DNA of 64,000 nucleotides, taken from Rhynchopus euleeides (taxonomy: Eukaryota; Euglenozoa; Diplonemea; Diplonemida; Diplonemidae). Below are positions 32,548-43,384 of the stretch, in pieces (the first letter of the stretch is position 1; every line of letters starts with the position of its first letter). The notes under the pieces are model-generated. The model was given only the letters and a program-made list of their open reading frames with translations. It searched no databases and had not been told where the DNA came from. The stretch is taken from the NCBI GenBank assembly GCA_963210315.1, contig OY723284.1, forward strand, positions 1,240,001 to 1,304,000, given 5' to 3'. A program made the translations under genes and the position numbers.

Positions 32548-33204
32548 ATGGGGTGGCCCGCTGCGGGCGCACTCCGCCCCGATGTGGGCGACGCACGCAT
32601 TGTATCCCTGTGGCAGCTGGTGGTGGAGATTCTGGGGCTCGCCTCGGTGGAGCGCCGCTTCCAGATGGCTGTGATAGCGCTGGCCACAGCCGCCCTCCTC
32701 TCTTGGCAGCGCCTCCGCATGCGCACGAAGAAGGCCATCAAAGGCGTCGGATGCCCCGCTCCTGTGGGCGCTGCACCCACACACGCGCCTGCAGCGCCTG
32801 CCGCAGATGTGCACAGCGCTGCGCGCCTTGCGCTGCCGTCCCCTCTGCTCGGGCTGCTTGCGGCGCAGCAGCGCAGCGTCGAGCGGTTCGCACCCCCCAC
32901 GCTGCCTGTGGAGGGCCCGGGGGTGGAGGCGCCGCACGTCGGGTCGCCGTCTGCGGCAGAGTCGGAGGAGGGTGCAGAGGAGGGGGACGACGTGGTGTCG
33001 GCTCTGTCGGACCTGCCTCAGCAGCAGCCGCAGCCGGCGGCGGCGGAATCTTCCGAGGCGTCGCTCATCACGCCCGCATTCTGGGATGTGTTCTCGAAGT
33101 ATTTCGACGGCGTTGCGCCCGACGGGTCGCCCGTCTCACGGCATCCGCAGTCGCACCACCACCACCACCAACACATGTGCCGGCACCGGATGCAGGTGCC
33201 GTGA
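32548..33204 (+). CDS. single-pass membrane hypothetical protein
   Basis: 218 residues from an ATG in AACAATGG. Residues about 20-56 contain hydrophobic helices (VVEILGLA and MAVIALATAALLSW), ending in a basic stop-transfer block (QRLRMRTKKAIK). The rest is low-complexity: Ala/Pro-rich, an acidic stretch (ESEEGAEEGDD), Gln/Pro-rich, and a His-rich C-terminus (HHHHHQH). A short conserved-looking FWDVFSKYFDG lies near residue 175. It is probably anchored in a membrane with a long disordered tail. No family is recognised. Confidence 0.5.
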   Translation: MGWPAAGALRPDVGDARIVSLWQLVVEILGLASVERRFQMAVIALATAALLSWQRLRMRTKKAIKGVGCPAPVGAAPTHAPAAPAADVHSAARLALPSPLLGLLAAQQRSVERFAPPTLPVEGPGVEAPHVGSPSAAESEEGAEEGDDVVSALSDLPQQQPQPAAAESSEASLITPAFWDVFSKYFDGVAPDGSPVSRHPQSHHHHHQHMCRHRMQVP

Positions 33205-33669
33205 GCGTGCGGTAGTCGCGTGCGTGCGGTGTGTGTCAGCTGTTGTGGGCCTCACGGCGATCCCTACCTTTTGATCTGCCGCCCAGAACCAGAAGCAGTG
33301 GTGAGATGAGGGGGCCCAAAGAGGGGGTTGAGGCTATGGGAAGACTCCAAGGTGCTCGTACTCATGTTAATATCGGACAGGCGTACACATCTGGCTTGTG
33401 AAATTAGCTCGCGAAAACGATGCGCGTGTGTAGCAGAATGTGCGCGAGGCTTTTCTAGTCGACTCGAATTGAGCTGCATCGGCGATATTCGCACCTTCTG
33501 TCTCTCTCGTTTGGATGCGACTAGACGCAATTCAGTTGCGAGGAGAAGTTGTTGTGTGCGTTACACCACACACACAATGTGGGCCGTGGCCCGCACAGGG
33601 CCTACCCACCACACACAAACACACGCCTGGGCCACACAGAGACTGAAGGCCTCATGCAACCTCTGGAAC

Positions 33670-33710
<41 letters not shown>

Positions 33711-36003
33711 ACTCTCACCCTCTCCATGACTTCCTCTAGCCTCTACCCATGTCTCCATTCCCCACCCAGAACAACGAAAACCTCAGCGGAGCCACACACA
33801 GAAACATTTGTTCAAAAGGCACCGAACACCCTCATACCCTCGGTACGACCCTCCACACGTATCGAAGCGGGGCGGGGCGGGGCAGGAACTACACACGCAC
33901 ATTGCTGTGACAGGGCTGATCTGCCCGGAATGCCAAGCTTCTGTGGTGTTGTGATATAGGGAGGGAGGGAGGGCTTTTGCCCAGGTGAGAGGGGGATATG
34001 CAGACATTCAGAGATTTGCATCTCTCTCTCACTCTATGTATACACAGATCTGCCTGCATGCCGCAGAATGGTGAAACAGCAGGGGGGGGCAGACGTGCTG
34101 CCACGAGCCTTATCTCGCGCGAAAAAAGTCTGTATCGCGAGCTCTGTGAGGAGGGAGGGAGGGAGGGGGGGGGGGGCGACAGAGAGAGAGCCACACAGCT
34201 GCAAGCCACGATGACCCTGCTGCTGCTGTGCTGTATCCGCAGGAGCCAGGGTTCAAACCCATGGGATTCAGAAGGAACGAAAATAGTGGAGGTGGGGGGT
34301 GGTGGTGGTGGCGGGGGTGGCAACGAATCGCCAAACGTCTCGGGAGGCATCCCCAGAGGCCGGGGTATGGGGGAGGGGCAGTGTGGTAGTCCATCATGTA
34401 TTTTCCTTCGATCTGGAATCGGTGTTTATTTTTCGTTCCGCCGGGAATAAAAAGGGGAGGGGGGGAGGGAGGGGGGGGGGTGAGGCGAGGGTGCGGACAT
34501 TCTCTGTGTTACGGTGTTGGGGGGGGCGGGGGGGTTTTTTAGGGACGGTTTTTTTTTGGGTTGGTGAGGGAATAAGCCGCAAGAAACCACACTCCCCACT
34601 CTGCATTGCGTCGCCTAGAGAGGCACATCGCGAAAACCCCTATCTGCATCACTACCCAGACACCCAGCCACCCCCACCCCCCCTGTCCCCTACGAGATTA
34701 TACCGTTCTTTACCCCAGCCTGCATGGTTTGTGCGGTTTTCGTGATTCTCTAGTCGGCATACCCGCACCCCCAACGATCAGCTCCCTCTTTCTCTGTACT
34801 CTCCTGTTGATGTAGACTTATTGGAGGAAAAAAACAAACAAGATGTCATGATGTGTGTCGATGGTGGTGTCTTCATTTTTTTGCCAGGCAGAAGCCATCG
34901 CCTGCACATTCCCCCCTCCCCATGCCCCACGTTTGGATTCATGTGTCGTGTGTGTGGTGCTGCGCCGGCGAGACGGGCCCACAGGCCCTTTGGGTTTCGA
35001 GCTGCACTACTCCAACAAGAATTCAACCTTTCATAGATTGCAGCACGGCTGTTCGAGAATAACGCCCATTGTTTTTTTTTGGTGGATTTGGCGCACACAC
35101 AACAGCCTTATCTTTTGTGTGATGCATCCGGTGCAGCTGCTTGGGGGTATTTGTTTTGCACCAGAGTTCACTCGGTGCATCCGGTTCCGGATCAAAGAAA
35201 GTGTGTAATGTGGTTGCCATCCGATTTGTCTGATTCTGTGCAATGTTGCCACCACAACACAGGATCCCCCCTTTTGTCAGTGTCAAAAAAGTGTCACTTC
35301 AGCTCTGCCGCTCTGTCTCGACTGCTTGATGCGTTGACGCTTCCACACACACTTACAAACCCTGATGCAGGGGGTGGTGTTTAGAGCACGTTTGGCTGAG
35401 CTGAATGACACTTTCTGCGCGAAGGTCGTGTGCCTAGAAAAAATTGGGTGCTTCACTGTTTGCAAGAGTCGCTCAGTTTGGGAATGCTGAGCTAATCGGC
35501 AGGTATCCCTCTGCTAAGGTCAATATCTCCCGGAGACCGATAGCAAACAAGCACAGTGATGGAAAGATGAAAAATACCAGCACAAGCAAGAGACTGCGCT
35601 GGGGTCTTCGCTCAGAACTGCAGAAAAGTTTCATGGACAGTTCCCTCACCTCTCGAGGTGCGATGCCAGCACGCGAGCCCAAGACCCAGTCTGCGTCTGC
35701 TGAAAAAGGCGAAGAAAGGTAGACCTGCCCTCGCAAATTCGGTTCCAAAGTGGCGCAGAGTGAAGACCCTGGTAGGGTGCTCTATGTTTGTCTGTCTATA
35801 GCGCACAGACAAGACTCTATCTGTTGTACCACAGCAGGGTCCCCTGTGCAGTGTCAAAGAGATGGAGGGGAGGCTGCGCTTTGGGGCAACAAAGGACAAC
35901 CTCCACAAGCAGGGCTGCGGGTGTTAGTTTGCCCCTTTGCCGCACAAACAACCCGCAGATGCCCCTATCTTATCCAACAAAAAAAAGCGAGAATCTTCTC
36001 AGA
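33205..36003. other. intergenic spacer
   Basis: No gene is supported. It has a CT microsatellite (33672-33704) and long G runs near 34167-34178 and 34455-34482. Blocks resembling GCGCACACACAACAGCCTTATCTTTT (35087-35112) and GTACCACAGCAGGGTCCCCTG...TGTCAAA (35826-35858) are shared with other places in the window. Confidence 0.4.
33672..33704 (+). repeat. (CT)n microsatellite
   Basis: Uninterrupted CT dinucleotides over about 33 bases. Confidence 0.95.
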
Positions 36004-36005
36004 TA

Positions 36006-36350
36006 CCGTATACGTAAATATTATGGAACGTAAATATTATGGAACGGGCCCATTTTTGGCCGGTCCGTTCCATAATATTTACGTTCCAAAATATTTACAG
36101 GGCCAGTTGGGGACTCGGTGGTGAGGACGGCTTGCGTCAGGAATCGCGCGAAAAGTGCACGAGTAGGTCCCGTCAGGGACTCTGCATGCCGTCCGATCAC
36201 CTGGTCCAAGTCCCCGAGTCGCAGAAAGCCCTGTAAATATTATGGAACGAAAAAAATCTGGAACGCCAACCCACCAGCGTTCCAAAATATTTACGTTCTA
36301 TAATATTTACGTTCCATAATATTTACGTTCCAAAATATTTACGTATACGG
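36006..36350 (+). mobile_element. TA-flanked MITE-like element, copy 1
   Basis: 345 bp with inverted ends CCGTATACGTAAATATT, flanked by TA on each side (36004-36005, 36351-36352). Subterminal GGAACGTAAATATT(A/T)T words repeat two to three times at each end. The inner 130 bp (TTGGGGACTCGGTGG...AGAAAGCCCTG) is unique to the family. No ORF. The TA duplication suits a Tc1/mariner-type non-autonomous element. It lies 206 bp from an inverted second copy; a third, split copy is at 49393-52725. Confidence 0.85.
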
Positions 36351-36556
36351 TATATTTTGCCCCACGCCCCCCCTCCCTTTGCAAAATATGACCTCCTCTC
36401 CCACACACACTTTCAAACGCATTTTCTGACACCTCCCCCCTCCCCACACAGACACGCACAAGGCTTTTTCTTAACACTTTGTCCGGAGCACAAAACCACC
36501 CCATCTCCCCCCACACACACACCATCTCTTTATCTATCTCCCAACCGTATTGCTTA

Positions 36557-36885
36557 CCGTATACGTAAATATTTTGGAACGTAAATATTATGGAACGTAA
36601 ATATTATGGAACGTAAATATTTTGGAACGCTGGTGGGTTGGCGTTCCAGATTTTTTTCGTTCCATAATATTTACAGGGCTTTCTGCGACTCGGGGACTTG
36701 GACCAGGTGATCGGACGGCATACAGAGTCCCTGACGGGACCTACTCGTGCACTTTTCGTGCGATTCCTGAGGCAAGCCATCCTCACCACCGAGTCCCCAA
36801 CTGGCCCTGTAAATATTTTGGAACGTAAATATTATGGAACGGACCGGGCAAAAATGGGCCCGTTCCATAATATTTACGTATACGG
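36557..36885 (-). mobile_element. TA-flanked MITE-like element, copy 2 (inverted)
   Basis: 329 bp, reverse orientation to the copy at 36006, same CCGTATACG ends and TA flanks (36555-36556, 36886-36887). The inner sequence is nearly identical to copy 1 after reverse-complementing. The two copies can form a stem of over 300 bp across a 206-bp loop. Confidence 0.85.
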
Positions 36886-36887
36886 TA

Positions 36888-38169
36888 TTTGTTTTGTGTT
36901 GCGTTCTCCGCCGGTTTCTATTCTTCGAACGAATGAGTCGGAACAATGCATGCAGTGCGAGACCGTGGGGTGACGGGAGGGGGTGTGGGGTACGTGTGTG
37001 CGGTGGAAAGTGCGCGTATACCCAGTGGCGCGCACCAAAAGCAGGGTAGGGTATGGACGTGGTGTTGTGATAGCGGCTCCGGTGCGTTCTACACCGCTAC
37101 AAAACGATTCACGTGATTGTGTGACAGTGGGGATCACATTCAAGAGCAAGGTGATCTGGGTGTGCCCTGCACTTCTATAAAAAGACTCACGTGTGTACAT
37201 ATGTGTGTGTGCCGACAGCGGAGGGTCGTCTCATCAGTGTTTTCGATGGTTCCTGTGCTGAAACGACAACGGAGAAAACAAACACATCTTGTCATGTGCC
37301 TTGCTGATGCCCTGGCATGCGTCTGAAAGGTGTGGGCAGGCGACAGCTGCATCCAGCCCCATGCATCTACTCGACTTGAGCTAGCCTTGACATGACACCA
37401 GAGTGGTTCGCATGCTGCATCCCCTTGCCCCTGCCCCTGCCCCTGCCCCTACACGCCAATAATCCCTTTGTACGTACCGCGGTTACCGCTGCGTTTGGCT
37501 TATGAGCGAAGAGGGTGGGTGTGGGTGTGGGCGTGGGCGTGGATTATCCGATAGGTGGGTGGTTGGGTGTATTGGAGGTCTGCCACGCCACCCCTTGTAG
37601 GGGAGGGGGGGTTGTGGTGAGGCAATCTGAGGGCCTTCTGTTGCAGACCCCTTGTGGGATTGGAGGGGGGGAGAAGGAGCCATGTCTCTGGCTCCAAAGA
37701 TGAAATTTTTTTTGCAGACTGCCTGGCGCCACCGCCCCCTCCGCTCCCCCGCTCTTTGAATGCACTCTGCGTTTTTTACACAAACAATCTTGCTTGTGAC
37801 AGTAAACAATAGGCTGTTGGCAGCGTGCAGTGCAACATACATAATTCCATGAACAGATATATTGCATAGTGCGCACAAACAAAACGTGCGAGACTGCAGG
37901 TTTGCGCGAGTGTCCCTCGTGCAGGCCCGCCTGCTGCTTCGCGATGATCGCCATCGAATGTAGGTTCCTCTGCTTCAGTCGCACCTCCGGCCGTGTTTTA
38001 CGCGTTGATAACTGCCTGAGGAAGGTGTTTGGAACTTCACCAGCGGGACACACATTCACTCACCACCTGTAACAGCACTTCCCCCCCCCCCCCCCCTCCC
38101 TTACACAATCCGACTACACAAGGATTTATTCCTATCGACGACAACGGGCCCCGCACACGGGGTGGGGCA
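36888..38169. other. intergenic spacer
   Basis: No gene is supported. A CCCCTG tandem lies at about 37422-37450 and GTGGGTGTGGGCGTGG-type repeats at 37514-37540. Confidence 0.45.
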
Positions 38170-41100
38170 ATGGCGATTCCAATGAAATCGGCCGGCATGA
38201 TTCGGATGCGGAAAGCGCGTAATATGCCTCCTGTGCGGCGGTCGGTTCACTACCTGTGGTATGCGCAGTGCTGCGGAGGTGTTGCGAGTGTGTTCGGTTT
38301 GTAAATATCAATGAACAGCCCACGATTTTTTCGTGTAAATGCTGTAGGTGGTCAGGGTGACAAATCCCCACCGTGTTCGATTGCGGGTCCCTCATACACC
38401 ATGTTCGGGGTCACCGAGAGACGAGAGCCTCGATTTGTCGTTGCTGCAGTGTAATTGTGTTTCCGCCTGTCTCACCCCATCCCACCACGCCCACCACGCC
38501 CCTCTGCAGGCGAGCGGCACGGCAGACAGGCTTTGTTGTGCTCTTCCTGGTCTTCCTCGCAGGGCTGGAGCCCATCTTGGCAAGCACGCCCGTCCCGACA
38601 GTACCGGTACCGATTCCGACTCCGGACCCCCTCACCACCAACCCGCAAAGCTCGTTCAACACTCGGCAGGCAGTGCTGTCAAATAAGCCGATGAACTTCA
38701 AGGTGATGATGACGATGACAAACACTGCGGGGACGGGTCATCTGGACTACGAGACCGGGGAAGGCCTCGACGACACGAACCCATTCTACGACGAACGGCG
38801 CTGGACATTCGGGTGGGGCGTCGACCTGATCCTGCGCTTCGAGAAGGGCTACGAATACTGCACATCCTACATCGCAGTGCCAGCAGAGAACACCTGGCCC
38901 CCTGCAGTGCGCGGGATGCTGTACATGTTCACGCTGTTCTACCTGTTCCTGGGTGTCGCCATCATCAGCGACCTCTTCATGTCGGGCATCGAGCAGATCA
39001 CCGCCGAACGCGAGAAAGTTGTCGTGCAGCGCGAGAACGGCGCCGAAAAAGAGAAGATCATCATGTACACCGTGTGGAACGAGACGGTCGCCAACCTCAC
39101 CCTGCTGGCCCTCGGCTCCTCCGCCCCCGAGATCATCCTCTCCATCATCGAGACCATCACCAACCTCGACAAGATCCCGGGTGAGCTGGGGCCCTCCACC
39201 ATCGTCGGGAGCGCGTCGTTCAACCTGCTGATGATCACCGCCATCTGCATGTGGAGCATCGAGGAGGTGAAGAAGATCAAGGAGTTCGGCGTCTTCCTCA
39301 TCACAGCCACATCCAGCGTGTTCGCCTATGTGTGGATGCTGATCGTGCTGATGGTGAACACACCGGATGTGATTGAAGTGTGGGAGGCCTTTATGACACT
39401 GGCCTTCTTTCCGCTCCTTGTCCTCTTTGCGTGGCTGCAGGACCGCAACTGCTTCCGCCCCAGCAAGGACACCGAACCCCCGAGCAACGACGAGGAGGGG
39501 ATCGACGATTCGCCGCAGCATGTCCGCCGCAACACCAAGATCCTCGATGCGAAGCTTATCGACTGCAGCGAGGACGAGGTGCTCAACATCATCAGCAACG
39601 CCAAGAGCAAGCACGGCGGCTCCCTGACGGAGGAGCGTATCAAGGAGGAGCTGGAGAAGCTCCGCCCCCACAAGAAGCTCAACTCAGGGCACTACAGGAT
39701 GAACGCCATCCGCGGGGCCATCTCGAAGCAGGGTGTCATCAAGAAGATGCACCCTGAGAGGATTCCCAGCAACAAGGTCGCGCCGACGCCAATGGGTATG
39801 TGGGTGTGCGTGGTTGGAGTTGGTTGTGGCAGGCATTGGGTGTGGGGGGGGGGGGTGGGGGCAGTTTGATCGCGTGTTTCGTGGTGAAAGACGGGCATCT
39901 GGTGTGGCGTTGGGGTGGCCTTTCTCTTGTTGAATGAAAGGCAATCATGTGTGTGGTCCCACATCGGCATTGATGCCTCATGAACTCTGCATCACACCAC
40001 ACCCCCGCAGAGCGCGCACGCGGTGACGTTTCCGACACCGGTGTCGCTGAGTTTGTCAGCCCCTCCTACTCTGTGCTGGAGGGCGAGGGCGAGGTGTGGC
40101 TGAAGGTGAGGCGCCACCACGCCTCGAAGGGGGTGCTCACGCTGCGCTACAAGACGTCCGACCTGACCGCCATCGACGGCCTGCACTACCACAAGAAGGA
40201 GGGCACCCTCATCTTTGAGGACGGCGACTCCGCCGACAAAGACATCAAGATTGCCATCATCGACAACGACGTCCGCAACGCCGACATGCTCTTCACCTGC
40301 AAGCTGGAGGGGGTGGACGTGCCCCCCGGGGCTGTGGGTGACGTCAACATTGCGCTTGTCACCATTATCGACGATGACCTGCCCGGGGACATCCGGTTCC
40401 GGGATAACTTTATGTCCGTGCCCGAGTCATGCGGCGTCGCACGCATCGACGTCATCAGAGAGAACGGCTGCACCGGCTCCCTCCTGGTGAAATACCGCAC
40501 GGAGGACGGCACCGGCGAAGGGGCCGCCGTCTCCCCGACGGACTACATCCCGCAGCAGGGGCATGTCAACTTCTCGCCGGGCGAGACACACAAGGTGATC
40601 GAGATCCCTGTGATCGACAGGTCCCAATACGAGAGGGAGGACCACTTCTTCATCCACCTGACCTCTGTCGAGGGCAAGGCGGGTGGCCGGCTGGGCCACC
40701 TCACGAAGACACGCGTCGTCATCATGCCCGACACCAAGATGGTGTCCCTGGTGAAGGACGTGCTGAACAAGGCAAAGGCGCAGGGCAACACCGATCCCGT
40801 TTCCTGGGCAGACCAATTCCGCGAGGCGATGAGCATCGGGGGCGGCGATGAGGTACCCTCCGACCTGGAGTACCTGATGCACTTCTTCACCTTCTTCTGG
40901 AAGGTGCTGTTCTCAACGGTGCCCCCCGCGCAGTGGGCAGGGGGGTGGCTCTGCTTCTTCATATCGCTCTTCTTCATCGGGCTCGTCACCGCGATGGTTG
41001 CAGAGGTGGCGGCACTCCTGGGGTGCGTCATGGGGCTGAAGGACTCCGTCACAGCCATCACCTTTGTCGCGCTGGGGACATCGCTGCCTGACACATTCGC

Positions 41101-41566
41101 CTCGAAACAGGCAGCGGAAGGCGAGGAATACGTCGACGCCGCAGTCGGGAACGTGACAGGCAGCAACTCCGTCAACGTCTTCCTGGGGCTCGGCCTCCCC
41201 TGGGTCATCGCCTCCCTCTACTATGAGAGCAAGGGGGAGTGCTTCATCGTCCCCTCCGGGACACTGGCATTCTCCGTGACAATGTTCACCATCACCGCAG
41301 TGATCTGCCTCGGAGTCCTGATGGCGCTGCGGCTGAAGCAAGGGGGTGAGATCGGCGGGCCCTGGCGCAGGCCCATTGCCGTGTTCCTGGGCTCCCTGTG
41401 GGTGTCTTATATTGTCGTGTCATCGCTGCAAGCGTATGGTCATCTCCCCACCTTCCCAGGTACGGAGAACAGGTGTCCATGCGCCTGCAGCAACCGCGGC
41501 ATACTCGTCTGGGCGAAGGGTAGGTTGGAGGGGAATTGCTACGATGCGGGCTGCCCGGTGGCGTGA
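38170..41566 (+). CDS. Na+/Ca2+ exchanger, NCX type
   Basis: Three-exon model: 38170-38300, 38510-39795, 40011-41566 (990 residues; phases agree at both introns). Intron 2 (gtatgt...ccgcag) is secure. Intron 1 (gtaaat...ctgcag) is inferred because the exon-2 frame lacks an early ATG. Exon 2 has an N-terminal hydrophobic segment, then membrane helices with the alpha-1 repeat ALGSSAPEI (near 39109) and GSASFNLL. A cytosolic loop follows with two Calx-beta-like segments (VSPSYSVLEGEGEV...HYHKKEGTLIFEDGD; DYIPQQGHVNFSPGE). The second membrane block has the alpha-2 repeat ALGTSLPDTFASK and GNVTGSNSVNVFLG (41065-41190). It exchanges Na+ for Ca2+ across the plasma or organelle membrane. The C-terminal end after residue FPG is uncertain and may be spliced (possible donor at 41460). 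Confidence 0.88.
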
Positions 41567-41674
41567 CGAAAAAGAGATGTCAAATGCAAGCAGATGGGGG
41601 GGGGGGTGATAAGGGGGGATAGGTGTGCCTTTGAGAAAAAAGCTTTCCGGGGGGGGGGGGGTCTTCGCTGCGGG

Positions 41675-41753
41675 GGTGATCGTCAGTGTATTTTAGTGCA
41701 TTGGCTGAAAAATAGGCGGAGGTTTGACGAAGGATAACGACCGGCGGAGACCC
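41675..41753 (+). repeat. GACGAAGGATAACGAC repeat, copy 2
   Basis: Related to 1646-1745. The hAT-like nest starts immediately after its GGAGACCC, so this repeat was the insertion target. 41567-41674, between the exchanger stop and this repeat, holds only G runs. Confidence 0.5.
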
Positions 41754-41797
41754 CAGTGTTGTTAGAAACCGAGTTTTAAACGTTTTAAACGTTTTAA

Positions 41798-43384
41798 CCC
41801 TTTAAGTCCCAAGGCTATTTTGGGCCATTTTGGCCGATTTTTCTCCTTGGACACCAAGTTGCTTCAATTTTCGTTTTTCTGCCCGACCCTGGCCGTAAAT
41901 GAACGCGTTTGACTGAAAGATTCCACGATGGCCATTTTTTGGCCCCGAAAAAAACGACTCTTTTTTCGCACGGCCAACAAACAGTGAATTTGAGGGTGAA
42001 AAAACGGCATATTTTCGAAACCAAAAATTTTTGGGTGCCGGGGCTCCCCAAAAAGTCATCCGAAGATGGCGTTATTGGAAAGAGCGAGTCAAATTGCATC
42101 GACGAAAAAAAAAGTTCGGCCAAAAAGACTGAGAATGAAGCCACTGAATGGGCAAGGCGGTTTTTGCCTCTGTTCAGTGCCTATTTTCCCTTTGAGACCG
42201 TGGGAAAACACCCGAAAAGGGGTTATTTCCTCAATCACTCGCAGGAAGTCTGTCTCAGACGGCTGCAAGAGCAACTGTTGTGCTTCGCAGCAGTGCTGAA
42301 CCAGAGAGAGTGTTCGCAGAGATGTCGCCATGCGCTCGCTCTACTACCCCGTGATGTCGCCACCGATAGCCAGTGTCCGTCTACCCTCTCCTCGGAGTTC
42401 TCGACCAGATGTCGCCGCAGAGAGGACAGCACCCTTCGTCTCGTATTATTGCAGACTACTCGGTGCTGCAACTGCGCACGGAAGAGAGAAGCGCCTCGAT
42501 TATGTTCTCCCCAAGTAGATCAGACACTCTTCTAGTAGAGCTTGGCTCAATCTGGGCACGGCCCAAAGCCGGATAAGATATCACCCATACCTGGGACCCC
42601 CCGTGTATAAGTCCCCCTCCCTTACCCCCGTGTTTAAGTCCCCCCCTGGGGGTCTGGCAGGGGACTAAACACAGGTGGACCTAAACACGGGGGTGGGCCG
42701 GTCTGGAGGGTCATCAAGTGGCCGCGAGGCCACCTGGTGCCCTCCAGGTGCTGTCAGAGTCGAAAAAGGGGGGTGCCAAAAGTCCATCCGGACCAGAATC
42801 ACCCCCCTACGACGGAAGCGGAAGAGGTCTTCTTGGTCTCCACCGTGCCACCCCCGTGTTCAAGCCCCCTGCGTTTAGGTCCGCCCCCCGTGTTTAAGTC
42901 ACCCCCGGCCGAAAATCGTCTCCAAGGGGGGGGGGGACTTAAACACGGGGGGTCCCAGGTACATTTGACAGGCGAGGAATTGACAATCAGGCACTCCCTT
43001 GCCTTCAGTTGACACGTGCACCACATCGGGGTGTATCTGGGCGGGTCTTGATTCCTTGGAAAGGTTCTCGAGTCCCCTTTACCGGATGGCCAGGGTCGGG
43101 CACAAAGACCCCCGGCAAAGTATGCCAGACCTTGTTGGGGTGTGCACAGAAAGCCAAGGGCCCAGAATGCTGTTTTCACCTGAAAACCCAACCTGGGCCC
43201 TGATTCTCAGGGGTGACGGCGGGCAACCGACAGACAGATATCTCGTCGATTTTTGTTGTCTTGAAAAGAACTGTCCAAACCCTTTTCATGGTGCCCAGGG
43301 TTTTCCAAAAAGACAAAAATGCGTGCCAACAAAATGTGAACCGAAAGTGTAGGCGCAATATATTGCGCCTTGGGACTTAAAGGG
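41798..43384 (+). mobile_element. piggyBac-like non-autonomous element, copy A
   Basis: 1587 bp, flanked by TTAA on both sides (41794-41797, 43385-43388), with ends CCCTTTAAGTCCCAAGG and its inverse, the piggyBac pattern. The matching site in element T2 (near 52750, inverted) is unoccupied and has one TTAA, confirming the insertion. A 208-codon + frame (41909-42535) has no recognisable domain and its partner in copy A' is broken by a stop, so I do not call it a gene. Internal C/G-rich inverted words (GTGTTTAAGTCCCCCC / GGGGGGACTTAAACAC) lie at 42600-42950. Confidence 0.88.

Noticed and set aside
34240-34270. tRNA-like B box (GGGTTCAAACCC)
   Set aside because: No A box, acceptor stem or cloverleaf could be drawn around it.
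41909-42535. 208-codon frame in piggyBac-like copy A as a transposase
   Set aside because: No piggyBac transposase motifs, and the same frame in copy A' is stopped early. The elements look non-autonomous.
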